Source: Syntrophaceae bacterium UBA2208 (GTDB lineage Bacteria; Desulfobacterota; BSN033; UBA1163). Taken from it: a DNA stretch of 7,154 bases. The translations under genes were made by a program, and so were the position numbers. Location of the stretch: positions 1 to 7,154 of the forward strand of contig DCUS01000242.1 of assembly GCA_002327885.1 (NCBI GenBank), given 5' to 3'. The notes below the pieces were generated by a model, which made no database searches, was not told where the DNA came from, and saw nothing but the letters and a program-made list of their open reading frames with translations. Every line of letters begins with the position of its first letter. The stretch's first letter is position 1. Positions 1-7,077 of this stretch are shown one piece after another.

Positions 1-74
1 CCGGAATTAAATGCCAAATAACTTATTCCATTGAATTGCGTAGAAAATATATCCCCCGGGAGATTGCGCCGCCA

Positions 75-105
75 TGTCATTCTGAGGCATTAACCGAAGA
101 ATCTC
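75..105 (+). repeat. degenerate hairpin repeat related to the copies at 6975 and 7025
   Basis: The unit begins TGTCATTCTGAGG and ends CCGAAGAATCTC. It shares the TGTCAT head and ATCT tail of the two right-hand copies. The stem pairs ATTCT (79-83) with AGAAT (98-102) and GG (86-87) with CC (94-95) around a 6-nt loop, with two mismatched positions between. It lies downstream of addA, so related repeats bracket the operon. It resembles TGTCATTCTGAG-type intergenic repeats that I have seen in many bacterial genomes. Confidence 0.55.
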
Positions 106-133
106 TTTTTCTAACTTAAGAAATATTCGACAA

Positions 134-170
134 CCTTGATAATTCTGTTATGTCAACCGAAATTTCAAGG
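134..170 (-). terminator. weak stem-loop just downstream of addA
   Basis: CCTTGA (134-139) is complementary to TCAAGG (165-170). The stem reaches 10 bp (with AATT on each side) if one T bulge is allowed, around a loop of about 16 nt. It begins 8 nt past the addA stop on the minus strand. There is no clear U-tract after it, so it may protect the 3' end or do nothing rather than act as an intrinsic terminator. Confidence 0.25.
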
Positions 171-178
171 CGTTTATT

Positions 179-3100
179 TTATGGATCTTCGGGCGACAAT
201 TTCAGAGAAACCGGTTCCATCAGATGGAGGAAAAATAAAATGACTTCTTTGGGAGGCTTGCCAAAAATATTCTTAATGGCATCCGAATAAACCCGGGCCT
301 GTGGTTTGTAATGTTCGACTTTTAAATTTAAGTTATCTTTCTCTACTAAATCCGTCTTAAAATCCAGAACCACCAGGCCATCTTCTTCTTTAAAAACCAC
401 ATCCATCACCCCTTCGAAGATGGTGCCATTGCTCTTGTATGTAAAAGGGACTTCTTTATGGTAACTGCTTGATTTAATCACACGCTGGAGAATTGGAGAA
501 CGAATGGCTTCCTTAACCATCTCCCCTGCCCTTTTTATCATGGGTCCTGTCGCTCCAAGATTCTTCCCTTCAATGGTTGCCATCTCTTCAAGAGAATCGG
601 CCTGCCCCCAGTCCAGTTTTTCAAAAAGCCTGTGGACAAGTTTTCCAAAGGTAGCTCCTTCGCCCCTGGTCACCGGAGAGATCACCCATTCATCATCCTT
701 TTCAACCTCTTCGATCTTTTCTATGGCCGTGGTGATCAAACGGCCCCCTCCGGCCCATCTCTTTAATTCCTCCCGGGCCTCTTTCCAGCGCTCACGTTGA
801 GAAAGGATGAATCCGGATTCTTTTCCTCCTCCCTTTTCAATGTTTAATGGAAACCGGAAAGGAGTCATCTCTTCGGGTTTGAGTTCGAGCCTATTGGTAT
901 CGTAGAACAACACCTCTTCATCCCGGGTTCCGAATGAAACTTCATCGGGCTCCTTTAAATACGGTTTAAGGTAATTTAAGAAACTGCTATCCGGAATATC
1001 TTTTTTCCCGTCCTTTTTTTCTTTTACCCAGAAGACAGGCAGAACTAAAAAGTCCCTCGCCCTTGTCATCCCGACGTAGAGAAGGCGCTTCTCTTCCGCC
1101 TCTCTCCGTTTCTTCTCCCACTGGCTTAGCTCTTCATAATCGCGGGTCCAGAATTGACTCTTTTGATCGCCCACTTTAAAGGCGATCCGTTCTCCCTTGC
1201 GGTCAATAATAAAATTCTCACGCTTGCCGCCCTCATGGGCAAGATCGGTCAGGATGACCACCGGGAATTCCAATCCCTTCGCCCTGTGGATCGTCAAGAG
1301 CCGGACGAAATTATCCCCCCGTTCGAGCGTAGGAGGCTCTTCCTCTTCGGCTTCTTCCTCCTGTCTTTCAGAAAGCCACCGCACAAATCCCCTGAAGCTC
1401 AACATTCCCCTTTCATCCAGGGCTCGCGCCACATCGCCAATCTTGAGGAGATTTGAAACCCTCTGCTCGCCTTGAGGCTTCAAAAGAAAGAGAACCAATC
1501 CGCTCGTTGCCTCATAGAGTCTCTTCAACAGGGCGGCAACACTCGTCCGGTTTCGCATTTCATGGAGTTCTCGAAGGAGCTGGAAAGGCTGTTCTAAATT
1601 TGTGTCCCGGGCCCCTTGCAGGTAATTTAAGCTTCCTCCATTGGCATGAAAGAGAAAAAGTTCTTCATCTGAAACCCCGAAGAATGGTGAACGGACTGCG
1701 GCGATCAGAGAGATCTTGTCATTCGGGTTGTCAATCGTCTGAAGAACAGTTAGGAGCTGCTGCACCTCCTGGCGCTGATAAAAATATTTTCCGCCGATGA
1801 CCCGGTAGTCCACCTCGCAGGACCTGAAGGCCTCCTCCAGAGGATCGAGGGGGGTGTAGGTTCGCATCAGGATGGCAATGTCTTTGAACATGACCGGACG
1901 GAAGGATTGGTCAGTGTCATCCCACACCTGCCACTTCTCCTCACTCACCAGCTTCTGAATGAAAGAAGCGATACAACGGGACTCCCATAAACGGCAATCA
2001 TCAACCCTTTCCAACAGAATATTTTTAATTCCCGGCGGATAGAGGAACACGACCCCGTTTTCCTTTGGGACGCTCTCCTTCTTTCGGCCAAAATAGAGCG
2101 GCACATACCCTGGCTGGTATTGGCCATCCTCGGGGGGCATGATGATGTCCTTAAAGATTTTATTTACCTCCTGAACGAGAGAGGGCGCACACCGAAAATT
2201 CTGGGAAATGGTGAGGAGGCGGTTTTTTCCCATCCTGACCTTGGCGTCTTCGTACATTTCAATGTCAGCCCGACGGAACCGGTAAATGCTCTGCTTGGGG
2301 TCCCCCACGATAAAGAGGCGTTTGGAGGCCACCTGGACTTCTTTCCATTCGGATGCCTTCCCGGCTTCATCTTCCGAGAGGAAAAAGACGATCTCGGCCT
2401 GAAGCGGATCTGTATCCTGAAACTCGTCCACCAGTAAAAACTTGTAGCGGCCGCGAAAGTATCTTCGAACCTCGGCGTGTTCCTTGAGCATGCGCCTGGT
2501 AAAATTGAGGAGATCATGGAAGTCAAGAAAGTTCCGCTCCTGCTTGGCCTGTTTATAAACTTCGATATAGTCGGTTAAACGGTGGGCAAGCCCTGTCATG
2601 ACCGATTCGGTGATGAGGGCTTTTGTGCCATTGAGATTTTCTAAGAGGGAGGCGAAATGCTCCTTCACTGTTTTTAGTTGATGATCCGGTTTCCAGTTAT
2701 TTTTGTTTCCTCTTTTCGCGAACCCCATCGGAATTTCTTCAAAAATGATCCTCTCTCTTTCTTCTCTCTCGGGAATCGATTCAAGCTTTTTTAGTTTTTC
2801 GTTCAACTCTTCAATCATCAGGATGGCCTTATCCCCGGCGTCCCTGCAATATTGCTTTAACTGGTTCAATGACTCTACATTTTTCTCAAAGGCCTTGACG
2901 AATTGCCCGACAGCTTTTTCCAGATCACCGGGAGGCAGGGGAGAAGGCAGGTAATTCAGGACGTCACGGTTTTCCAGCATGGATTGGCTCATTTTGCGTA
3001 TTTGATCCGGTTTGATTCCAATGAGCACCGCCCGACGCAATGCCGGGTCGTCTTTATCCATCTGCCTTTCAACCCAATCCTCCCAGACCTCCGTTTGTAC

Positions 3101-3517
3101 GAGCCGGGCCATCAGGCCATCGGCGACTTCAAAATTGGGATCGAGACCTGCCTCAACCGGGCGCTCCCGCAACAGAGAGCCGCAGAAGGAGTGAATGGTC
3201 GTCACCTGCATCCGCTCTAAGTCAGAAATGGCCTCTGAAATTCTCTGGCCTTCGCCGGAAGCTGCTTCATTCAGGAGAGATCTTTCCAGCTCCTGGCGGA
3301 GTTTTACCTTCAATTCGGCTGCAGCCTTTTCCGTAAAGGTAATGGCGACGACTTCTTCCAGGCGTGCCTCACCTGTCTTGATCAGCTTGATGATACGGGT
3401 GACAAGCACAGTGGTTTTGCCTGTTCCGGCGGCCGCCTCAATGATATAACTTTGAGAGAGGTCTCCGGCGGCTCGATCACGCTGCTCCTGGTCGATAAGC
3501 TTTGTTTCTGACTTCAT
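179..3517 (-). CDS. addA: AddA-type subunit: UvrD-family helicase with C-terminal PD-(D/E)XK nuclease
   Basis: This 1,112-residue protein is the ATP-driven motor and one of the two nucleases of the AddAB complex, which generates 3' single-stranded tails for RecA loading. Superfamily 1 helicase motifs appear in order: Q motif near Q12, Walker A AAAGTGKTT (28-36, K34), Ia AITFTEKAAAELK (58-70), TTIHSFC (106-112), II LLVDEFQDTD (361-370), III IVGDPKQSIYRFR (403-415), IV ISQNFRC (437-443), V LLTIHRAKGLEF (740-751) and VI RLLYVGMTRAR (811-821). A glutamate-rich loop (719-727) precedes motif V. The nuclease (about 950-1105) has H962, E1022, D1039 in GVMDVVF, D1052 and K1054 in LDFKTD, and Q1073, matching the RecB/AddA nuclease pattern. 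The length is slightly below B. subtilis AddA (about 1,230), with no motif lost. The ATG lies in the ATGA overlap with addB, and the N-terminus begins at the usual distance before the Q motif. No iron-sulfur cysteines are seen, as expected for AddA. A RecB-like protein is the alternative, but the AddB neighbour argues for AddA. Confidence 0.95.
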   Translation of the reverse strand: MKSETKLIDQEQRDRAAGDLSQSYIIEAAAGTGKTTVLVTRIIKLIKTGEARLEEVVAITFTEKAAAELKVKLRQELERSLLNEAASGEGQRISEAISDLERMQVTTIHSFCGSLLRERPVEAGLDPNFEVADGLMARLVQTEVWEDWVERQMDKDDPALRRAVLIGIKPDQIRKMSQSMLENRDVLNYLPSPLPPGDLEKAVGQFVKAFEKNVESLNQLKQYCRDAGDKAILMIEELNEKLKKLESIPEREERERIIFEEIPMGFAKRGNKNNWKPDHQLKTVKEHFASLLENLNGTKALITESVMTGLAHRLTDYIEVYKQAKQERNFLDFHDLLNFTRRMLKEHAEVRRYFRGRYKFLLVDEFQDTDPLQAEIVFFLSEDEAGKASEWKEVQVASKRLFIVGDPKQSIYRFRRADIEMYEDAKVRMGKNRLLTISQNFRCAPSLVQEVNKIFKDIIMPPEDGQYQPGYVPLYFGRKKESVPKENGVVFLYPPGIKNILLERVDDCRLWESRCIASFIQKLVSEEKWQVWDDTDQSFRPVMFKDIAILMRTYTPLDPLEEAFRSCEVDYRVIGGKYFYQRQEVQQLLTVLQTIDNPNDKISLIAAVRSPFFGVSDEELFLFHANGGSLNYLQGARDTNLEQPFQLLRELHEMRNRTSVAALLKRLYEATSGLVLFLLKPQGEQRVSNLLKIGDVARALDERGMLSFRGFVRWLSERQEEEAEEEEPPTLERGDNFVRLLTIHRAKGLEFPVVILTDLAHEGGKRENFIIDRKGERIAFKVGDQKSQFWTRDYEELSQWEKKRREAEEKRLLYVGMTRARDFLVLPVFWVKEKKDGKKDIPDSSFLNYLKPYLKEPDEVSFGTRDEEVLFYDTNRLELKPEEMTPFRFPLNIEKGGGKESGFILSQRERWKEAREELKRWAGGGRLITTAIEKIEEVEKDDEWVISPVTRGEGATFGKLVHRLFEKLDWGQADSLEEMATIEGKNLGATGPMIKRAGEMVKEAIRSPILQRVIKSSSYHKEVPFTYKSNGTIFEGVMDVVFKEEDGLVVLDFKTDLVEKDNLNLKVEHYKPQARVYSDAIKNIFGKPPKEVILFFLHLMEPVSLKLSPEDP
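1013..1019 (-). other. A AAA AAG slippery heptamer in addA, in the -1 frameshift phase
   Basis: Codons 833-835 of addA (GAA AAA AAG) contain the heptamer A AAA AAG in the phase used for programmed -1 frameshifting, as in E. coli dnaX. A -1 slip would add eight codons and stop at TAG (989-987), giving about 843 residues that end after helicase motif VI and lack the nuclease. There is only a weak 4-bp stem downstream (GGAA with TTCC), so efficiency may be low or nil. This is a sequence observation, not a demonstrated event. Confidence 0.2.
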
Positions 3518-3532
3518 TCCTCGCTCTCTTCC
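3514..3532 (-). promoter_or_regulatory. addB-addA ATGA overlap with ribosome binding region
   Basis: The addB stop TGA and the addA start ATG share the four bases ATGA (3517-3514). A purine-rich GGAAGAG (3532-3526) lies 8 nt upstream of the addA ATG, and GAGG lies almost on it. Both sit inside the acidic C-terminal codons of addB. This arrangement usually means translational coupling, where ribosomes finishing addB re-start on addA. That would suit two subunits needed in equal amounts. No separate promoter for addA is apparent. Confidence 0.75.
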
Positions 3533-6500
3533 GTCTCTTCTTCTCTCATTTTTAAATACCTCTTCACCCTCGGGTCATTTGCCTTGCGGTTAAAGAGGAC
3601 TCGAGTCCAGGACCCACAGATTATTTTGAAATCACAGTATCGACACTGACCCTCCGGCACAGCAATGAAAACTCCCTCCTCAATGCCCCCGGCGATAGTC
3701 TTCAGAATCTCCTGAAGTTCTGCCTCCTTTTCCTTCAGCACAGACCCATCAAAACCAACGGGCTTCCCTGATTTGAGAAAATAGTACTCGGCCAACTCAA
3801 CCTGAATGCCTTGATGGAGAGGACCGAGCAACTGCCTGGCGGCATAGAGATAAAGAGGAAGCTGCAAAGTCGCCCCACCCTGAAATTCGTTTGATCTGGC
3901 CGACACGAGGCCGGTTTTGTAATCCCTCACACGGGCTCTCCTAGCGTCTTTCGTCAAATCAATCCGATCAATTCTTCCTCTGAGATTGACTGATTTTTCT
4001 CCTATTTTGAGAGGGACGGGTTCTTCCGCTGAGATCTCGCTTTCCTGAAAATCGAGGCGCTTCATTCCGTATCGAACCTCAAAATAGGTTGGAATGAATT
4101 CCGTTTCATTCAGCTCCTCGTTAAAGAAATCGATCAGAATCTCGAGCATATTCCTTTTCTCAACTTCCCACAGCATGGGGTAACCGGTGACCCCCATCTT
4201 TTCAAATTCGACAAACTTCTTCTGGGCCATCCCGACCAGTCGCTCCGAATCCTCCGGTTTTAATTGCAAGGCAGAACCTCTCTCTTTTCTCAGATCCGTA
4301 AAAAATTTCCAGAGAATGTCGTGAACGAGCTTTCCCTTATCCAGAGGAGTGATGGTCGCCTCCTTCTCAGGTTCTGTCAGAGCCTCGACCCCCATAATGC
4401 CGTTTAAAAGATACTGGTAAGGGCATCTGGCGTAGGCCTCGAGCCGGGTGGGAGAGATGCTCTTTTTGAAGATCGAATAGCGCTCGCATAAAATATGGAG
4501 AGCTTCTTTTGAAGCAAGAATGCCTTCATAGCCCGTAAAGGTTCTCTTTCCCCATCGGGAGGATTCAAGCTGAAGGCCTTTTCCAAAGAATGGGGCAACT
4601 TCCCGCAAATAAAGCAGGGCCTCCGGTCTCTTTGCGGCCAATTTTTCCTGTCCGGTGGAGAGGTCAAACTCCACTTCATCAAGGGCTTCTTCCGGGATTT
4701 TTACCGCAATCTCGGATAAAGGGATCCGGACAAACCCCGGAAATTTTTCAAGCTGATTGAAATCGACACTCTTTCCACTGAGCGCTTTGATAGAGGCAAG
4801 GAGAAAAGATGATGGCAGACGTTCCCTTCCTGTTCCAATTTCAATGCGGGGGAAGCTGAGAATCAACTTTTCTGTTGCCGCTCCGACCATCAGGCGAAAA
4901 AGGAGCCGTTCTTCATCGAGCCTTCTCTCGGCTTTCAACGGCAAAGGCTCTTTCCCGTTCCCGCTCAAAAACCGGTTGAGGATTTTTCTTTCCTGGTCCA
5001 GCAGGATGGCATCCTGACGTATGAGAGGCGGGAAGGATTTTTCCACCATGCCGGGAACGATGACCATTCTAAAGGGAACTCCGCGGACTGCCATTAAATT
5101 GACAACGGTTGGCCCGTTTCGCTGAAACCTTCCGTTGGGAATCATCTCTTCCTGCAACACCTCATCCACCAGACGAGCGAAATCTCCCGGGGAAGGCGGA
5201 ATACCAATCATATCGAGTTCGGACAGCCTCCTCACCGCCTGCTTAACAAGAAGGCCTTCTTCATCCTGCTCCACAAAGCCATCAAAGGCGCTCAGCAAGG
5301 CGGTCACTTTTTCATGCCAGGTGTTTGCCCCGGCCAAAAGCCGGATGGAGACAAAGAGCTTCTGAGTGAATTGAATCAACTGGTCAAGGGCTATGACATC
5401 TTCCCTGTGGAAGCGTTTCTTTCCTTCCTCCTCTTCGTCAGACTCCTCTTTCTTCAGCCAGCTCTCCCGAAGTCTGCGGAGTCTTTCTCCCCATTCCTCC
5501 TGACCTTCCACTATGCCCGCCTGAATGGAAATGGCATCCCATCGGGGCAGGTTGAGGGCAAAACCCTCTTCCGAAGAAAATCGGTCAGTCCGTATTTTTG
5601 CGAAGGTGGCGAATTCCATCACAGACTGCCGTGAAAAATTCCGATTCGTGATATTTAGAAGCAACATTAAACTCCGGCCTGCCCGGGTCTCAATACAAGG
5701 CAATCCTTCACGGAGGTAAGGTTCGATTCTTAGACTGTCAAAAGCCTCCCTGAAAAGACGGGAATATTCTTCGGGGGATCTGAGGACAATTCCTGTCTCA
5801 TGGAAAGGGATTCCCTCTTTCTGCGATGACTGAAGAACCGCCCTGATCACTTCACGAACCTCTCTTGGCTCGCCCGGGGCGGAAATGATCTGAATTTCCT
5901 TTGAAGAATTTTCTAAAGGCTTCCCGTCATTGAAGAGGTGGAGGCAGAGGTGATCCAGAGACGCCGATCGGGTCTTGAGCGCTAACCCCTCGATACAACT
6001 CTCTTTAAATTTTAGATCCTTGAGCCACTTCAAGGCCTGTTTTACAAATTCGAAAGCATGGGTGGGTTCATAGGGAAGGAAGGTGGTGGTCTCTTTCTCA
6101 ACAAAACAGGCCTCGAGTAATCGTTTCTGTGCGGCATTAAAGTCGTAAAAGCCATAAATCAGCATCTTAAGCGTCTGTCTCAAGTATATCGAATCCTTCA
6201 CCCGTTGACTTGCAGAGATCATCAGGTCCGATTCGTCGTAACATTTGAGACCTTCAAGTTGCTCTTGATAACCCTTCCAGAGTTTAAGCAAGTCCTTTAA
6301 TTTCGGGAGATGAACTTGTTTTGATATTTTGGTCTCCCGGAGAAGACGCTCGATCTCCTCCGGCAGGAGGCAGGCATCTTTAAGATCTTTTAGTGTTGAA
6401 AGAATAGCCCTATGGAAACCCGGGCGGTCGGCAATGTCACGAAAATAAAATTCCTTATCTTCTCCGGCCAGGGACTTTGCAATGTTTCCAATGATCAGTT

Positions 6501-6774
6501 CATCGGCATGCGAAGGAAGTTCTTTTCTCCCCTGATCGAGAAAATGGGAGGCACTTATTTCCCTTGCAAACTCTTCTAAGGTCAAAAATAGAAGGTTAAA
6601 ATGTGGAATGTCATTTTCCGCAAGGAGACGTCGAAGGTGAAGTCCGAGGAGTTTCGACGATACGAGGACCAGGAGAGGGTTGAAAGGGTCCTGCTTTCTT
6701 GCTGCTTTGACTTCTTGGATAAACGAAGGCTCAAGAGCCGGATAATCTCCTGTCACTAAATGCTGTGCTTTCAT
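3514..6774 (-). CDS. addB: AddB-type subunit of AddAB helicase-nuclease (inactive helicase fold, Fe-S PD-(D/E)XK nuclease)
   Basis: This 1,086-residue protein is the likely second nuclease and Chi-reading subunit of a cytoplasmic AddAB complex that resects double-strand breaks. The nuclease domain occupies about residues 770-1060. It shows H818, E899, D936 in GRIDRID, D951 and K953 in RDYKTG, and Q971 in QLPLYLYA, so catalysis looks intact. Four cysteines form the split AddB iron-sulfur signature: C784 in ARCPYQY, then C1044-X2-C1047-X5-C1053. The N-terminal two thirds resemble a UvrD-like helicase without a motor. Where B. subtilis AddB has a P-loop, residues 8-19 read TGDYPALEPSFI with no Gly-Lys-Thr. 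Degenerate motif V-like (557-583) and VI-like (621-643) segments remain. An acidic stretch (about 443-450) and an acidic C-terminus (about 1077-1086) are notable. The start is well fixed: an in-frame TGA lies at 6811-6813, with no ATG, GTG or TTG between it and this ATG. The gene overlaps addA by 4 bp. RexB is an alternative name, but the retained Fe-S cysteines favour AddB. Confidence 0.93.
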   Translation of the reverse strand: MKAQHLVTGDYPALEPSFIQEVKAARKQDPFNPLLVLVSSKLLGLHLRRLLAENDIPHFNLLFLTLEEFAREISASHFLDQGRKELPSHADELIIGNIAKSLAGEDKEFYFRDIADRPGFHRAILSTLKDLKDACLLPEEIERLLRETKISKQVHLPKLKDLLKLWKGYQEQLEGLKCYDESDLMISASQRVKDSIYLRQTLKMLIYGFYDFNAAQKRLLEACFVEKETTTFLPYEPTHAFEFVKQALKWLKDLKFKESCIEGLALKTRSASLDHLCLHLFNDGKPLENSSKEIQIISAPGEPREVREVIRAVLQSSQKEGIPFHETGIVLRSPEEYSRLFREAFDSLRIEPYLREGLPCIETRAGRSLMLLLNITNRNFSRQSVMEFATFAKIRTDRFSSEEGFALNLPRWDAISIQAGIVEGQEEWGERLRRLRESWLKKEESDEEEEGKKRFHREDVIALDQLIQFTQKLFVSIRLLAGANTWHEKVTALLSAFDGFVEQDEEGLLVKQAVRRLSELDMIGIPPSPGDFARLVDEVLQEEMIPNGRFQRNGPTVVNLMAVRGVPFRMVIVPGMVEKSFPPLIRQDAILLDQERKILNRFLSGNGKEPLPLKAERRLDEERLLFRLMVGAATEKLILSFPRIEIGTGRERLPSSFLLASIKALSGKSVDFNQLEKFPGFVRIPLSEIAVKIPEEALDEVEFDLSTGQEKLAAKRPEALLYLREVAPFFGKGLQLESSRWGKRTFTGYEGILASKEALHILCERYSIFKKSISPTRLEAYARCPYQYLLNGIMGVEALTEPEKEATITPLDKGKLVHDILWKFFTDLRKERGSALQLKPEDSERLVGMAQKKFVEFEKMGVTGYPMLWEVEKRNMLEILIDFFNEELNETEFIPTYFEVRYGMKRLDFQESEISAEEPVPLKIGEKSVNLRGRIDRIDLTKDARRARVRDYKTGLVSARSNEFQGGATLQLPLYLYAARQLLGPLHQGIQVELAEYYFLKSGKPVGFDGSVLKEKEAELQEILKTIAGGIEEGVFIAVPEGQCRYCDFKIICGSWTRVLFNRKANDPRVKRYLKMREEETEESEE

Positions 6775-6798
6775 CCCATCCTTTTTCGTTACTCCTCC
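6775..6798 (-). promoter_or_regulatory. addB ribosome binding region with two purine-rich blocks
   Basis: Read on the minus strand, AAGGA ends 4 nt before the addB ATG, which is a short but usable spacing. A stronger Shine-Dalgarno match, GGAGGAG (6798-6792), lies 17 nt upstream, too far for direct use at this ATG. Between them another ATG (6779-6777) opens a two-codon frame, ATG GGA TGA, whose stop overlaps the addB start. Which block directs initiation cannot be settled from sequence alone. Confidence 0.55.
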
Positions 6799-6836
6799 GC
6801 GGGTTTTATCTCATTCGTGAACCCTATCAATGCCCC

Positions 6837-6865
6837 ATTTTACTCCCTGCCGACAATTGAATCAA
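6837..6865 (-). promoter_or_regulatory. candidate sigma-70-type promoter of the addBA operon
   Basis: On the minus strand, TTGATT (6865-6860, 4 of 6 to the -35 consensus) is followed after exactly 17 nt by TAAAAT (6842-6837, 5 of 6 to the -10 consensus). Transcription would start near 6830 and leave a leader of about 55 nt before the addB ATG. An A/T-rich tract lies just upstream (about 6868-6900) and could act as an UP-type element. Short hexamers occur by chance, so this is a candidate only, but its position and spacing suit the operon. Confidence 0.45.
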
Positions 6866-6867
6866 CC

Positions 6868-6884
6868 TTCTTAAAATTCAAGAA
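6868..6884. promoter_or_regulatory. short A/T-rich inverted repeat abutting the -35 box
   Basis: TTCTT (6868-6872) and AAGAA (6880-6884) are inverted repeats separated by 7 nt of A/T-rich sequence. They lie 2 nt upstream of the proposed -35 hexamer of addB. The position would suit an operator or upstream activator site. The arms are only 5 bp and the region is A/T-rich, so chance is a real alternative. It does not match the E. coli (CTG-N8-CAG) or B. subtilis (GAAC-N4-GTTC) LexA box patterns. Confidence 0.2.
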
Positions 6885-6917
6885 TATTTTTTCTTCAAAC
6901 TTATTACCGAAAGCAGT

Positions 6918-6946
6918 AAAGAACCCCGCCTACAAGGTGGGGCTTT
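6918..6946 (+). terminator. GC-rich hairpin, possible terminator or transposon-end relic
   Basis: CCCCGCC (6924-6930) pairs with GGTGGGG (6936-6942) across the 5-nt loop TACAA. AAAG (6918-6921) and CTTT (6943-6946) extend the stem past a 2-nt AA bulge. As + strand RNA the single irregular pair is a stable G-U; as minus strand RNA it is an A-C mismatch. The structure is therefore slightly better on +. The following T-run is short on either strand (CTTT on +, TTCTTT on minus). It could end transcription arriving from either side. Small CCCCGCC-type hairpins are also typical of IS200/IS605 ends, but no transposase is present. Confidence 0.4.
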
Positions 6947-6974
6947 AAAACCTAAATTCTAAAACCCGAAACCA

Positions 6975-7001
6975 AGATCCCGAAACAAGTTCGGGATGAC
7001 A
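6975..7001 (-). repeat. 27-nt hairpin repeat, copy R1 (inverted relative to R2)
   Basis: The unit is bounded by AGAT and ATGACA and contains a perfect 8-bp stem, ATCCCGAA (6977-6984) with TTCGGGAT (6990-6997), around loop ACAAG. The same unit occurs in opposite orientation at 7025-7051. The two differ at four positions, all in the stem and all compensated. This looks like a dispersed intergenic palindrome of REP/BIME type. I recognise the general TGTCAT...ATCT style from many bacterial intergenic regions but cannot name a family. Confidence 0.7.
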
Positions 7002-7024
7002 AAAAGACCAGAGCCAAACTGTCA

Positions 7025-7051
7025 TGTCATGCTGAACTTGTTTCAGCATCT
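7025..7051 (+). repeat. 27-nt hairpin repeat, copy R2
   Basis: This copy begins TGTCATGCTG and ends with CAGCATCT. Its perfect 8-bp stem is ATGCTGAA (7029-7036) with TTCAGCAT (7042-7049) around the 5-nt loop CTTGT. It is the inverted partner of the copy at 6975-7001, 23 nt away, giving a BIME-like pair that could also fold as one long cruciform. An extra TGTCA (7020-7024) directly precedes it as a short tandem duplication of its first five bases. Confidence 0.7.
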
Positions 7052-7062
7052 GATTCATTTTT

Positions 7063-7077
7063 TCTGCTTTCAGCAGA
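7063..7077. repeat. short perfect hairpin, 6-bp stem with 3-nt loop
   Basis: TCTGCT (7063-7068) is complementary to AGCAGA (7072-7077), leaving the triloop TTC. A T-run precedes it on the + strand, so on neither strand is it followed by a U-tract, and it is a poor terminator on its own. It abuts the larger hairpin at 7078-7120 with no gap, so the two stems could stack. Confidence 0.4.

Noticed and set aside
151..156. TTGACA on the minus strand downstream of addA, a perfect -35 hexamer
   Set aside because: No acceptable -10 hexamer follows at 16-18 nt, and it lies in the loop of the weak stem-loop after addA.
504..3449. Several + strand open frames of 60-115 codons antisense to addA
   Set aside because: They lie wholly inside a gene with all family motifs in order, encode low-complexity Ser/Arg/Pro-rich products, and show no plausible start signals. 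They are shadows of addA codon use.
4757..5719. Several + strand open frames antisense to addB
   Set aside because: They overlap the well-supported addB frame and give Ser/Arg-rich products with no recognisable domain.
6760..6948. 62-codon + strand open frame over the addB start and leader
   Set aside because: It overlaps the addB start and the proposed promoter, has no recognisable domain, and its composition follows A/T-rich intergenic DNA. Its last codons fall in the hairpin at 6918-6946.
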